A stretch of DNA of 64,000 nt from Lachnospiraceae bacterium (GTDB lineage: Bacteria > Bacillota > Clostridia > Lachnospirales > Lachnospiraceae), in assembly GCA_017476665.1 (NCBI GenBank), contig JAFUZJ010000058.1:1-64000 (forward strand), written 5' to 3'. The notes under the pieces are model-generated. The model was not told where the DNA came from and made no database searches. It saw nothing but the letters and a program-made list of their open reading frames with translations. The position numbers and the translations under genes were made by a program. How positions within the stretch are numbered: position 1 is the first letter of the stretch; every line of letters begins with the position of its first letter. Positions 36,047 through 44,720 of the stretch are shown here, in pieces.

Positions 36047-37605
36047 TCAAACTCCTCCCATTCAAAATAGATAACCTGCGCATCCTCCGCAGAGAAAATA
36101 TGCCGCATGGCCGCCTTTTCTCTGGCCTGCTTTGCCACCACCGCACGGAACCCCAACATCTGGATTGCAATCAGCGGCGTCATGGCAACCATGGCTACGA
36201 TACCGAACGCCGATTCCAACACCGCGCTCTCACCCCGAAGCGCCACACAGACCCCGATCACCATAGGCAATACAAAACTGGAAGTCAGCGGTCCGCTGGC
36301 CACGCCGCCGGAGTCAAACGCAATGGCCGTATACAGTCCCGGTACAAAAAAGGACAACCCCAACGAGATACAATATCCCGGAATCAGATAATATAAAATG
36401 GAAAAATCCAACAGAACTCTCAACACCGAAAGCCCTACAGAAAGTCCCACACCGATGGACAGCGCAATCAACATCTGGCGCTTGCTGACATTGCCATCCG
36501 TCACATCCTCCACCTGATGGTTCAACACATGGATCGCCGGCTCCGCCAGCACCGTGACCATGCCCAGCACAAAAGAAAACAGGATTGCAGCCAGCTTACT
36601 GTTCCTGGCCAGATCCTGCCCGATCCGATACCCCACAGGCATATAGCCTACCGCAACCGCCGTCAGGAAGATCACAAGCCCTACCAGTGTGTAGGCAATC
36701 CCGATAAAAATCTGGATCAGGCGCTTCGGACTCAGTTTTAACAGTGTAAACTGCAGCACCAGGAAAAAGAACACGATCAATAACAGCGCCACGAATACTT
36801 CCCGAAAAGTGTCCGCCACAGTGGGCAGGAAATGCGCGCCTAGATGAGCCTCCACCGAATAGTCCGGTATGGCGTATGTAAAGGTTCCCTTCGAACAAAT
36901 GGACAAAATCAACATTGCCAGCACCGGTCCGATCGAACAGAGCGCAACCAAGCCGAAGCTGTTCTCCTGTACCTTCTTTCCTCCGATGGATCTGGCAATT
37001 CCGACGCCCATCGCCATCAGAAAAGGCACCGTGATCGGTCCCGTGGTCACACCGCCGGAATCGAAGGAAAGGGATAGAAAAATCCCCTTTCCCGCCAAAA
37101 ACAACAAAGCCACAAAGGCAAAGATCACCATGTAGAAAAACAACAGCAAAGAAGCCTGCTCCTTTTGGAACACAATCTTCATCACGCCCAACAGGAGAAA
37201 TCCTCCCACTCCTATGCCAATCGTAGGGATCAGCACACCGGAATCAATCACACCGCTGACCTGACTGGCCAGCACCGACAGATCCGGTTCCGCGATGGTG
37301 ATAAATAATCCCATCAAAAATGCCACCGGCAACAAGATAAACAGCCGACTGGATTTGGTCAGACCGGTTCCGATATGTTCCCCCATGGGCGTCATGGAAA
37401 GATCCGCCCCCAGATTAAACATGGCGATACCCAGGATCAAAAATACGGTCGATAACACAAAAACCTTCAGTTCATGGCCGGTCAGCGTGACAAGCGGCGT
37501 CACATATAAAAACAGCACCAGCGCTGCAACCGGCATCACAGAAGCGAAGGACTCTTTTATTTTATCTAAAAGTACAGTACGCAGTCTTTTTCGTTTCTGA
37601 TTCAA
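36043..37605 (-). CDS. DUF1538 membrane protein with internal duplication
   Basis: A 520-aa polytopic protein built from two homologous halves. FDSGGVTTGP (181-190) recurs as FDSGGVASGP (430-439), IAEPDLSVL (104-112) as LAEPAIHVL (353-361), and a MTPMGEHIG/YMPVGYRIG pair also repeats. Inverted or tandem repeats with conserved Gly-rich and acidic turns are typical of secondary transporters. DUF1538 proteins have no proven substrate. Adjacent P-II-like genes suggest post-translational gating, as with AmtB-GlnK. It follows the Ca2+/Na+ antiporter gene by 46 bp. Confidence 0.88.
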   Translation of the reverse strand: MNQKRKRLRTVLLDKIKESFASVMPVAALVLFLYVTPLVTLTGHELKVFVLSTVFLILGIAMFNLGADLSMTPMGEHIGTGLTKSSRLFILLPVAFLMGLFITIAEPDLSVLASQVSGVIDSGVLIPTIGIGVGGFLLLGVMKIVFQKEQASLLLFFYMVIFAFVALLFLAGKGIFLSLSFDSGGVTTGPITVPFLMAMGVGIARSIGGKKVQENSFGLVALCSIGPVLAMLILSICSKGTFTYAIPDYSVEAHLGAHFLPTVADTFREVFVALLLIVFFFLVLQFTLLKLSPKRLIQIFIGIAYTLVGLVIFLTAVAVGYMPVGYRIGQDLARNSKLAAILFSFVLGMVTVLAEPAIHVLNHQVEDVTDGNVSKRQMLIALSIGVGLSVGLSVLRVLLDFSILYYLIPGYCISLGLSFFVPGLYTAIAFDSGGVASGPLTSSFVLPMVIGVCVALRGESAVLESAFGIVAMVAMTPLIAIQMLGFRAVVAKQAREKAAMRHIFSAEDAQVIYFEWEEFD

Positions 37606-37651
37606 CAGCCTTCCCCTTTCTATCTTTTGATCGATGTTGATGTCTCATTCC

Positions 37652-38629
37652 TCATCGCACGATCGCAAATACTACATCCGCAACATACACGCCCAACATG
37701 ACTGCACCTTCCAGCTGTTTGATCGCCCGATCCGAAACGGAAAACAGCCAGGCCAGTATGCTCACAGCGATCAAGATGCCTAGATCATACACAGATGCCA
37801 GATTGACAGCCACCGGATGGATCGTCGCTGAGATTCCCAAAATAAACATCAGATTAAAAATATTGGAACCCACCACATTGCCTACAGCCAGCCCGGTCTC
37901 CCCCTTTCGGGCAGCCACAATGGAGGTGACGAGCTCCGGCAGCGAAGTTCCTACCGCCACAATGGTTAGACCGATCAATGTTTCCGTCATTCCTGCAGCC
38001 CTTGCAATCTCCTTTGCACTATAGACGACCACCTGTCCGCCGCCGACGATCAGCGCCAATCCGATAAGGATCAACAGCAGACACGCTCCAACTGTTCGCG
38101 TTGTCGTCTCCTCCTCCGGCTCCGGGTGTTTTTTCGCATCCACTATAAGATAAATAATATAGGAAATGAAAAAGATAAGCAAGACTATTCCCAAGATTCT
38201 GTTCACAAGTCCTGCATTCTCCTCCATGCTCAGGTTCAGGAACCGCCCGGAAACAATGCATGCTCCGCTGGTGCCAAACAGCACCAGAACGGTGGCCAGA
38301 AGAGAGACCGGAAAGTCTCTCTTCAAAATCTTATCATCCACCGGAACCGGATGGATCATCGCGCATACCCCCAGCACGCAGAGCAGATTGAATATATTGG
38401 ATCCCACCACATTGCTGAGCGCGATCTCATTGGATCCCTGCAGCGCCGCAGACGTACTGACCGCCAGCTCCGGCGCGCTGGTGCCCAGAGCCACGATCGT
38501 CAACCCGATGATCAGCCCCGGTACTTTAAAGTTTTTGGCAAGCGCCGCACTGCCCTCCACAAAGAGATCCGCCCCCTTGATCAACGCCACAAAACCTGCC
38601 ACTAAAATCAAAATGTATAGAAAAAACAT
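37652..38629 (-). CDS. Calcium/sodium antiporter (CaCA family, YrbG-like)
   Basis: A 325-aa antiporter with ten helices and the two alpha repeats of the family: IVALGTSAPELAVS and NVVGSNIFNLLCVLG in the N half, IVAVGTSLPELVTS and NVVGSNIFNLMFILG in the C half. The paired Glu in APELAVS and LPELVTS form the ion site. A central acidic loop (DAKKHPEPEEET) separates the halves. GGAGG lies 5 nt before the ATG. It is preceded by two 48-aa membrane proteins and followed by DUF1538 and P-II-like genes. Confidence 0.93.
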   Translation of the reverse strand: MFFLYILILVAGFVALIKGADLFVEGSAALAKNFKVPGLIIGLTIVALGTSAPELAVSTSAALQGSNEIALSNVVGSNIFNLLCVLGVCAMIHPVPVDDKILKRDFPVSLLATVLVLFGTSGACIVSGRFLNLSMEENAGLVNRILGIVLLIFFISYIIYLIVDAKKHPEPEEETTTRTVGACLLLILIGLALIVGGGQVVVYSAKEIARAAGMTETLIGLTIVAVGTSLPELVTSIVAARKGETGLAVGNVVGSNIFNLMFILGISATIHPVAVNLASVYDLGILIAVSILAWLFSVSDRAIKQLEGAVMLGVYVADVVFAIVR

Positions 38630-38650
38630 ATTTGCCTCCTGTATAGTATT

Positions 38651-38797
38651 TTATTTTTTGTCTGTGTCGCTTTTTTCCGCAGCCTGATCCTCCGCATCGT
38701 CCCCTGGTCGGTTCTCCACCCACCACGCAAAGATACCGCCGGCGATACAAGCCGCCACACAGAAAATGACTGTCACATTTGCCACGATCTGATTCAT
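38651..38797 (-). CDS. 48-aa single-pass membrane protein B (MNQIVA family)
   Basis: A 48-codon ORF starting MNQIVANVTVIFCVAACIAGG, with one transmembrane helix and then an acidic/charged tail (ENRPGDDAEDQAAEKSDTDKK). The ATG follows AAAGG by 5 nt. It ends 21 bp before the antiporter gene and starts 19 bp after the paralogue at 38817-38963; both open with MNQIVA. It could be a small transporter subunit or regulator. No known family is recognised. Confidence 0.7.
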   Translation of the reverse strand: MNQIVANVTVIFCVAACIAGGIFAWWVENRPGDDAEDQAAEKSDTDKK

Positions 38798-38816
38798 TTT
38801 AACCTTTCCCCCTGTC

Positions 38817-38963
38817 TCAATCTGTCAGTTTGTAGCCATACCTGATTTTTCTGTATATTTTCCAAATGATCATTCCCGGGATTCCGATCACCATCGCAAT
38901 GGTGGAACCGCCGCCCACAACCGCCATAAATACCAACATTATCATTGCCACTATCTGATTCAT
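38817..38963 (-). CDS. 48-aa single-pass membrane protein A (MNQIVA family)
   Basis: A 48-codon ORF starting MNQIVAMIMLVFMAVVGGG, with a long hydrophobic helix and a basic C-terminus (WKIYRKIRYGYKLTD). GGAGG sits 9 nt before the ATG. It is the first gene of the antiporter/DUF1538/P-II run, just after a terminator. The paralogue downstream has the opposite tail charge (acidic), which hints at a pair that interact. Confidence 0.7.
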   Translation of the reverse strand: MNQIVAMIMLVFMAVVGGGSTIAMVIGIPGMIIWKIYRKIRYGYKLTD

Positions 38964-39005
38964 CTATAAAATCCTCCTGATTATTCTTGAAATTTTTTCG
39001 TACGC

Positions 39006-39028
39006 AAAGAAACCCGGGTATTACCGGG
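39006..39028 (-). terminator. Intrinsic terminator after the 145-aa membrane protein gene
   Basis: On the minus strand CCCGG (39024-39028) pairs with CCGGG (39013-39017) around a TAATAC loop, followed by TTTCTTT. The stem is short. It separates the upstream flavoprotein operon from the antiporter operon. Confidence 0.6.
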
Positions 39029-39062
39029 CACAAAAAATGTGCTTTTTGTAATTCAATCATTG

Positions 39063-39500
39063 TCAGTGGATTTTCTTCTTACCGTCCTGATCATGGATAA
39101 AGGATAGGAGCAGATCCAGATTTTGATTTGTATCACTCCCAAAGAAACCGTTTTTAAAAAGAACCGCGCATCCTCCCAAAAGAAGGAGCAGCACATAAAA
39201 TGCCCAAAGAAACCTTCCGAATGCATTTCTGCCCCGAAAAGTACGACCGGAAAAGATATGGGAAACCGAAATATAATTCGTATAGCTGCTTATGATCTCC
39301 GGAAGCCCTGCCTCCTGTACAACCGCAGTCTCTCCCGTGATATAAGCCTCATCCACCCGGGCATACTGCGTTCCCTGTGCCCCGAAAAGTGCAAGATCCT
39401 CTGCGACACTTGCAGGATAAAGGATAAGCTCCCAGAATAAAAGCGAAAAAACAAGGAGAAAGGCATATGTAACTTTATTCGTTTTGTACAAATGATACAT
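39063..39500 (-). CDS. Small membrane protein, 145 aa, unknown
   Basis: Two transmembrane helices (VTYAFLLVFSLLFWELILYP and FYVLLLLLGGCAVLF) flank an ~80-residue outside loop with EIISSYTNYISVSHIFSGR. The start at 39500 is chosen because GGAGG lies upstream; the reading frame beyond that is only a shadow of the flavoprotein gene. It overlaps that gene by 26 nt, so translation is coupled. No family recognised. Confidence 0.7.
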   Translation of the reverse strand: MYHLYKTNKVTYAFLLVFSLLFWELILYPASVAEDLALFGAQGTQYARVDEAYITGETAVVQEAGLPEIISSYTNYISVSHIFSGRTFRGRNAFGRFLWAFYVLLLLLGGCAVLFKNGFFGSDTNQNLDLLLSFIHDQDGKKKIH

Positions 39501-40785
39501 GTTCTCCTCCTTCGCCTGCGGCATTCCTGCCGGCCAGATAGCCGCTGCACCATGCCCACTGCAGATTATAGCCGCCGCATCTACCGTCCACATCCAGCAG
39601 TTCCCCGGCAAAATAAAGTCCCGGAACCACCTTCGACTGCATGTCCGTCCCCACCTGCGTCGTATCCACACCGCCCGCACAGACCTGCGCCTGATCAAAG
39701 GAGTTGCTTCCCGTCACATGCACCCGGAAATCCCTGCACAGTTTAAAAACACGCTGTAATTTGCGCATGTCTGTTTTGGCAGCTCTCTCATCGCGCTTCA
39801 ATCCCGCCAGCTTGATAAACAGATACATCAGCTTTTTGTTGAGCATGCCGGTAAAAAACTCCTCCACCGTAAGCCCGGACTTGTCCAGACATGCAATCCT
39901 GTCCTGCCACAAACGCTCTGCCTGTTCTTCGGAATGATCCGGCAGAAAATCTATGGATACTTCCACCTCCGGCGAAACATTCTTTTCCTTCGCCGCCAAT
40001 ATGTAATTCACCTTACGGCTGAGCTGAAACACCGGAATCCCGGAAATTCCGTAATCGGTCAACTGCAATTCACCGGATTCCCGGATCCTATTCCTTGTAT
40101 TCTCCCGCTCCTGCAGGACAGTAAGCCTTGCTTCCGCCCGTACGCCCGCCACTTCTTTCAAAAAATTTTCTCTGCAGCGCAGCTGCACCAATGCCGGAAC
40201 CACAGGCACAATCCTGTGCCCCAGCTTCTTCGCCAGCTGATAACCGCTTCCGTCCGAACCGGTCTTTGGAGCCGCCTGGCTGCCGCAGGCCAGGATCACC
40301 CGATCAAAATGATAATTGCCTGCATCCGAGATGACCAGAAAGCCCTTATGATCCAACCCATTTTCGCTCTGCATCTGCAGCTTCACTTCCCGAACTTTAC
40401 ACTCTGTGACCACACGGACACCTGCCCTCGCCAGCCCGATCCGCAGCACATCCAATACCGCAGTGGCCTGTTCCGAATAGGGATACAGATAGCCGTTTTT
40501 CTCCTTCCACATAAGCCCCAGTCCACCAAAGAATTCCTCCGTTGCCCGCTCGTCAAACTGACCCAGGCACTCCCGCAGCCACTCGCGCTCGGCCCCGTTG
40601 TAATCCTCCGCACTCAGGCTTTTATTTCCGAAATTACATTTTCCGTTCCCGGTGGAAAGGATTTTCTTTCCTACCCGTTCTCCGCCTTCCAAAAGCATGA
40701 CGTCTGCGCCGGCTCCCGCAGCGATGATCGCCGCCGTCATGCCGGAAGCTCCGCCGCCGATCACACCGATCCTGATCTGTTCCAT
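39475..40785 (-). CDS. HI0933/BaiN-family NAD(P)/FAD-dependent oxidoreductase
   Basis: A 436-aa flavoprotein. GVIGGGASGMTAAI (7-20), RVGKKILSTGNGKCNF (~38-53) and the C-terminal GELLDVDGRCGGYNLQWAWCSG are the family hallmarks. Members include enzymes proposed for bile-acid or aminoacetone oxidation, but most have no proven substrate. Full length, with no neighbouring pathway genes to guide assignment. Confidence 0.93.
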   Translation of the reverse strand: MEQIRIGVIGGGASGMTAAIIAAGAGADVMLLEGGERVGKKILSTGNGKCNFGNKSLSAEDYNGAEREWLRECLGQFDERATEEFFGGLGLMWKEKNGYLYPYSEQATAVLDVLRIGLARAGVRVVTECKVREVKLQMQSENGLDHKGFLVISDAGNYHFDRVILACGSQAAPKTGSDGSGYQLAKKLGHRIVPVVPALVQLRCRENFLKEVAGVRAEARLTVLQERENTRNRIRESGELQLTDYGISGIPVFQLSRKVNYILAAKEKNVSPEVEVSIDFLPDHSEEQAERLWQDRIACLDKSGLTVEEFFTGMLNKKLMYLFIKLAGLKRDERAAKTDMRKLQRVFKLCRDFRVHVTGSNSFDQAQVCAGGVDTTQVGTDMQSKVVPGLYFAGELLDVDGRCGGYNLQWAWCSGYLAGRNAAGEGGEHVSFVQNE

Positions 40786-40816
40786 CCTGCCTCACATTCC
40801 CATCATAAAGTAAAAA

Positions 40817-41479
40817 TTAACTGGAATAACTTTCCAAAAAGCCATACAGATCCCCTTCTGACTCCACAAACATGGTCTGTATGATCTGCTTCTGGACATT
40901 CTCCGGTAGTGTCTCCAACATAATTCCGGTGTTCATATAGATCGTTTTTTTATCTTCCAGATAAACCACCACTTCATTGTCCTTTACCGCAAGATAAAAT
41001 CCGTCACCGGGCATTATATACTGATAACTCTTGCGGACGACCACCCTGGCTCTCGCAAAAGAAACCACCTCTGCATTTACAAATCCCTGCTCCAGCTCCG
41101 TCAAAGGAGGGTAATCCGAATAATTCTGTACCGCGGATACAAAGCGCTCCCTGTTCATTCCGATATACTGTTTAGGGAGCTCCCAGACGGTCTCCACCTC
41201 TGTCCCCCGCAGTACATCCGCTTCCCGCAGCACGTACTCCGTGTCCGCAGAAAGAGTTTCCTCTCCCGCCGAAACCTCCTTCACAGACAGCTTCTCCTCC
41301 GCTTCGAATAGCTCATTCACAGCTATCTCATTCCCATCTGTATCATTCTCAACGGAAAGTCCGGTTTCCGCCGGACCCGGATAGAAAAAATGCTCCGTCT
41401 GTACTCCGATCCACACGCCCAGCGCAAATAGGAACAGCGGATATAAAAAGAATAAGCTGATACCTTTTAAAACCTTCAT
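40817..41479 (-). CDS. Membrane-anchored hypothetical protein, 220 aa (possible BofC-like domain)
   Basis: One N-terminal transmembrane helix (FFLYPLFLFALGVWIGV) followed by an acidic linker and a C-terminal domain with GDGFYLAVKDNEVVVYLEDKKTIYMNTGI and a final GDLYGFLESYSS. The C-terminal block recalls the BofC C-terminal domain found in sporulation proteins, but the match is from memory and weak. It lies between the flavoprotein gene and the flippase gene without overlap. Function unknown. Confidence 0.7.
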   Translation of the reverse strand: MKVLKGISLFFLYPLFLFALGVWIGVQTEHFFYPGPAETGLSVENDTDGNEIAVNELFEAEEKLSVKEVSAGEETLSADTEYVLREADVLRGTEVETVWELPKQYIGMNRERFVSAVQNYSDYPPLTELEQGFVNAEVVSFARARVVVRKSYQYIMPGDGFYLAVKDNEVVVYLEDKKTIYMNTGIMLETLPENVQKQIIQTMFVESEGDLYGFLESYSS

Positions 41480-41551
41480 CTCCCCGCAAACTCCTTGCTT
41501 TTTGGGATAAAGTATCAGCTTTTTCCTTGCATTTTATACCTGTTTCCTTCT

Positions 41552-43150
41552 CTAATAAACCCGAAGCAGCTGCCCCAATGACCGGATCAGCTTTCCTCCC
41601 GGAATATGATTTAATTCCTGCTCTTTAAAATTCCGCAAAAGGACCAGCAACAGCAGATCTGCCGCCCCGCCGATCAACAGACACAGCAAGATTGATACCA
41701 TATTTCCCAGATGCGGAGCCGCTGCTCTGTGAATAAACCATAAGACCACTCCCACTCCACAGATGACTCCCACCGGAATCGCAATCTGCCGCACCGGATC
41801 AATGCCTGTCCGCAGCACTCTGCAGAGCAGAACGCAAGTCACCGCCGCATAGATAAATTCCGCCCCCAGACCCGCATATACCAGCGAAAGTACCCCAATT
41901 CCACGGTTTAACAGGATTGACACGGCAACAATATACACAATGCCTTTGATTGCCGCAATTCCCGCCACCTGGAATCTGCGGTTTAACAGCAGCATGGATT
42001 CCGAAAAATAATATCCGGCAACCGCAAACAAGATCATAGCCGAACCGCTCTGCAGCATTTTCTTTGCCAGTTCCACATCGGTTCCTCCCGCCAGTTCCGC
42101 CAGCTGCGACCCAGTGATTCCCACCAGAACAGCCAGAAAGCAACCGCATACCATGCAAAAATGGAAGCCTCCGCCGAAAAAGCTTTTGGCATTTCGCTGG
42201 TCATCCTTACGTACCGCGTCCAGTTCCCCGTAACAGTTTCCCAACAGAGCCACCAGTACGGGCAGACAGACAATGGCGATCACGGGGATATATTTTCCGT
42301 AAAAAACGCCGTAGTGATCAAACGCATCCATTGTTTCCAGGCTGTTTTGAAACAGCAGGATTCCCGCCCAGATCGGCAGATGACTCAGGATTGCAGCCAG
42401 CACCAACGGGAAAAGATTGGTAAATATCGCCCGCATCTGGCTTGCAAACGTATCCGTCACCCGCATGCCGTCCCCGGAGTTTTTCTTGACCCGGGTTCTG
42501 CTTCCCTGATATACAAATACCAGAAACAGAAATACCAGCAATTCGGAAATAAACACCGCAAGGGCAAATCCGATCCCGCAATACATGGCCGTAAAATTAT
42601 CCTCCCGCAGAAGTGCGCTGACTTTTACGCCATAACTGCCAAGCAGTTTCACAAACAGAATTGCAAAGACAATCGTACAAACCTGCCGCATGATATACGA
42701 GATCACAGCCGGCAGTTCCGTTCCGTCTCCCTGGAAACAGCCCAGTAAGACGGATATGATCGTCCGCAGGAAAACGACCGGAGCCAAGATCCGGATCATT
42801 GCCACACTGTAGGTGACATGAAACAGCTTTTCCCCGATCACGCCGGCCAGTACAAATAAGAGAATACTCCCCGCCAGTCCGGTCACCAGACTCACCGACA
42901 GGACGTTCCGTTTGAATTTTCTGGCGTTCTTATACTGCCCTTTGATCGTGCGATTGCGAATCAGTCTCCCCAGGGTATCTGCCAATCGATGCGTCAGCAG
43001 CAATTGAAAGAAAAGAAAACTCTCAATCGCTACCGCAAAATATGCAATACCGTTATTCCCCAAAAGATTGCCTATCACCAACAGGCAGATCATCTCCAAA
43101 ATATAGGATCCCAATTCAACCTGGCGCTTTTTCATTTCTGTCTGATTCAT
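41552..43150 (-). CDS. MOP-superfamily flippase (polysaccharide/SpoVB/MurJ-like)
   Basis: A 532-aa membrane protein with about 14 helices. The N-terminal ELGSYILEMICLLVIGNLLGNNGIAYFAVA and repeated Gly/Pro-rich helices are typical of Wzx/SpoVB-type exporters in the MOP superfamily. It could flip a lipid-linked glycan or a cell-wall precursor, perhaps during sporulation. It follows ybeY by 47 bp on the same strand. Subfamily is not certain. Confidence 0.78.
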   Translation of the reverse strand: MNQTEMKKRQVELGSYILEMICLLVIGNLLGNNGIAYFAVAIESFLFFQLLLTHRLADTLGRLIRNRTIKGQYKNARKFKRNVLSVSLVTGLAGSILLFVLAGVIGEKLFHVTYSVAMIRILAPVVFLRTIISVLLGCFQGDGTELPAVISYIMRQVCTIVFAILFVKLLGSYGVKVSALLREDNFTAMYCGIGFALAVFISELLVFLFLVFVYQGSRTRVKKNSGDGMRVTDTFASQMRAIFTNLFPLVLAAILSHLPIWAGILLFQNSLETMDAFDHYGVFYGKYIPVIAIVCLPVLVALLGNCYGELDAVRKDDQRNAKSFFGGGFHFCMVCGCFLAVLVGITGSQLAELAGGTDVELAKKMLQSGSAMILFAVAGYYFSESMLLLNRRFQVAGIAAIKGIVYIVAVSILLNRGIGVLSLVYAGLGAEFIYAAVTCVLLCRVLRTGIDPVRQIAIPVGVICGVGVVLWFIHRAAAPHLGNMVSILLCLLIGGAADLLLLVLLRNFKEQELNHIPGGKLIRSLGQLLRVY

Positions 43151-43197
43151 TCGTTCATCCTCTTTTTATCTGTCTTTTATCGGTATTTTGAGTCTTG

Positions 43198-43704
43198 TCA
43201 GTCCCTTGTAATCCCCAGTGCCTGCAGCGCAGCTTCCTGCTTTTTCTCCATGGAAGCGGCATCTTCCTCCGTCATATGATCATAGCCGCATAGATGGAAC
43301 ATGCTGTGCGCCACCAAAAACGCAAACTCTCTCTTTTCACTGTGACCATAGTTTTCCGCCTGTTCTTTGATCTTATCCGCGGAAAGAATGATATCTCCCA
43401 GCACCAGTTCCCCGCTGTCCGGGTCAAAATAATCCGCTTCTCGGTCCTCCGGGATCTCAAAACTCCCTGCCTGTTCAAAATCCAGGTTTGGGAACGATAA
43501 CACATCCGTCTCCCTGTCTATTTCCCGATACTCCCTGTTAAACTCCCTGATCCCGGCATTGTCTGTCACAAGCACGTTGATGCAGGCTTCATAGGGGCAT
43601 CCTTCCGACTCCAACACCTGTTCCGCAACCTGCTTCACCAGAAGATCAATATCGAAATCAAACGGATTCTCCACATTCTCGTCAAATTCCACGTAAATCG
43701 TCAT
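43198..43704 (-). CDS. ybeY: Endoribonuclease YbeY (16S rRNA maturation)
   Basis: A 168-aa metalloprotein with the zinc motif HSMFHLCGYDH (H-x3-H-x5-H) and the preceding ETDVLSFP. The start overlaps the phoH stop by 4 nt. It acts in 16S rRNA 3'-end processing and ribosome quality control. Confidence 0.97.
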   Translation of the reverse strand: MTIYVEFDENVENPFDFDIDLLVKQVAEQVLESEGCPYEACINVLVTDNAGIREFNREYREIDRETDVLSFPNLDFEQAGSFEIPEDREADYFDPDSGELVLGDIILSADKIKEQAENYGHSEKREFAFLVAHSMFHLCGYDHMTEEDAASMEKKQEAALQALGITRD

Positions 43705-44720
43705 TTACTTTTTCTCCCCCTACGCTGTTCCCTGGCCTCATAATCCTCATAGGCCTTTACAATCTTCTGCACCAGAGGATGCCGCACCACATCTTTACTG
43801 GTCAGATTGCAGAAAGCAATCCCCTCGATCTTATGTAGCACCCTTTGTGCCACATCCAGACCGGAAGTACTTCCCGAAGGCAGATCCTTTTGCGATGCAT
43901 CACCGGTGACAACCACTTTGGAGCCAAACCCGATACGGGTCAAAAACATTTTCATCTGTGCAGGCGTGGTATTCTGCGCCTCGTCCAGAATAATATAGGC
44001 ATTGTCCAAAGTGCGCCCTCTCATATATGCCAGAGGCGCCACCTCGATCAGCCCTTTCTCCATGTTTTTGGTAAAACCTTCCGCGCCCATGATCTGATAA
44101 AGCGCGTCGTACAACGGACGAAGGTACGGGTCCACCTTGCTCTGCAGGTCTCCCGGAAGAAAGCCCAGCTTTTCTCCCGCCTCGATCGCCGGCCGGGTCA
44201 AAATGATGCGCTCCACTTCATTATTTTTGAAGGCAGTGATGGCCATTGCCATGGCAAGATAGGTTTTGCCAGTGCCCGCAGGCCCCAGCCCAAAAACGAT
44301 CATATTCTTCCGAATGGCATCCACATAATTCTTCTGCCCCAGCGTCTTCGGTTTGATGGGCTTCCCGCTCACGGTATGGCAGATCAGATCCGAGTCGATC
44401 TCCGTCAGGGCCTTTTCTTTGGATTCCTTTCCCATTGTGATGGCATAATCCACACTTTGTTCTTCAATCTCATTTCCCCGGTCCGACAGGATCGTGAGCT
44501 GCTGCAAAACCGATGCAGCCCGCTCCACCTGGTCCTGCTCTCCCGAAACCACCACATGACCGTTCCGGTCAACCACAGTTACATGAAAATCCCGCTCCAG
44601 TTTCTTGATATAATTGTCCTGCATGCCGAATATCTTCCGCATATGTTCTGCCGGAATGTCTATATTCATGGAGAAAACCTTACCGGGCTCTCTCTCATTC
44701 TTCGTCATCTCCAATGTCAT
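43701..44720 (-). CDS. phoH: PhoH-family ATPase
   Basis: A 339-aa protein: a KH-like N-terminal domain (~15-90) and a PhoH ATPase core with GPAGTGKTYLAMAMA (Walker A) and TLDNAYIILDEAQNTTP (Walker B). It belongs to the ybeY-phoH-yqfD-yqfC block conserved in spore-forming Firmicutes and may act in RNA metabolism with YbeY. The ATG overlaps yqfD by 26 nt with GGGGAGAG ~10 nt upstream. Confidence 0.96.
   Translation of the reverse strand: MTLEMTKNEREPGKVFSMNIDIPAEHMRKIFGMQDNYIKKLERDFHVTVVDRNGHVVVSGEQDQVERAASVLQQLTILSDRGNEIEEQSVDYAITMGKESKEKALTEIDSDLICHTVSGKPIKPKTLGQKNYVDAIRKNMIVFGLGPAGTGKTYLAMAMAITAFKNNEVERIILTRPAIEAGEKLGFLPGDLQSKVDPYLRPLYDALYQIMGAEGFTKNMEKGLIEVAPLAYMRGRTLDNAYIILDEAQNTTPAQMKMFLTRIGFGSKVVVTGDASQKDLPSGSTSGLDVAQRVLHKIEGIAFCNLTSKDVVRHPLVQKIVKAYEDYEAREQRRGRKSK

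Noticed and set aside
39501..39698. N-terminal 66-codon extension of the 145-aa membrane protein
   Set aside because: It lies within the flavoprotein gene in another frame; the Shine-Dalgarno supports the ATG at 39500.
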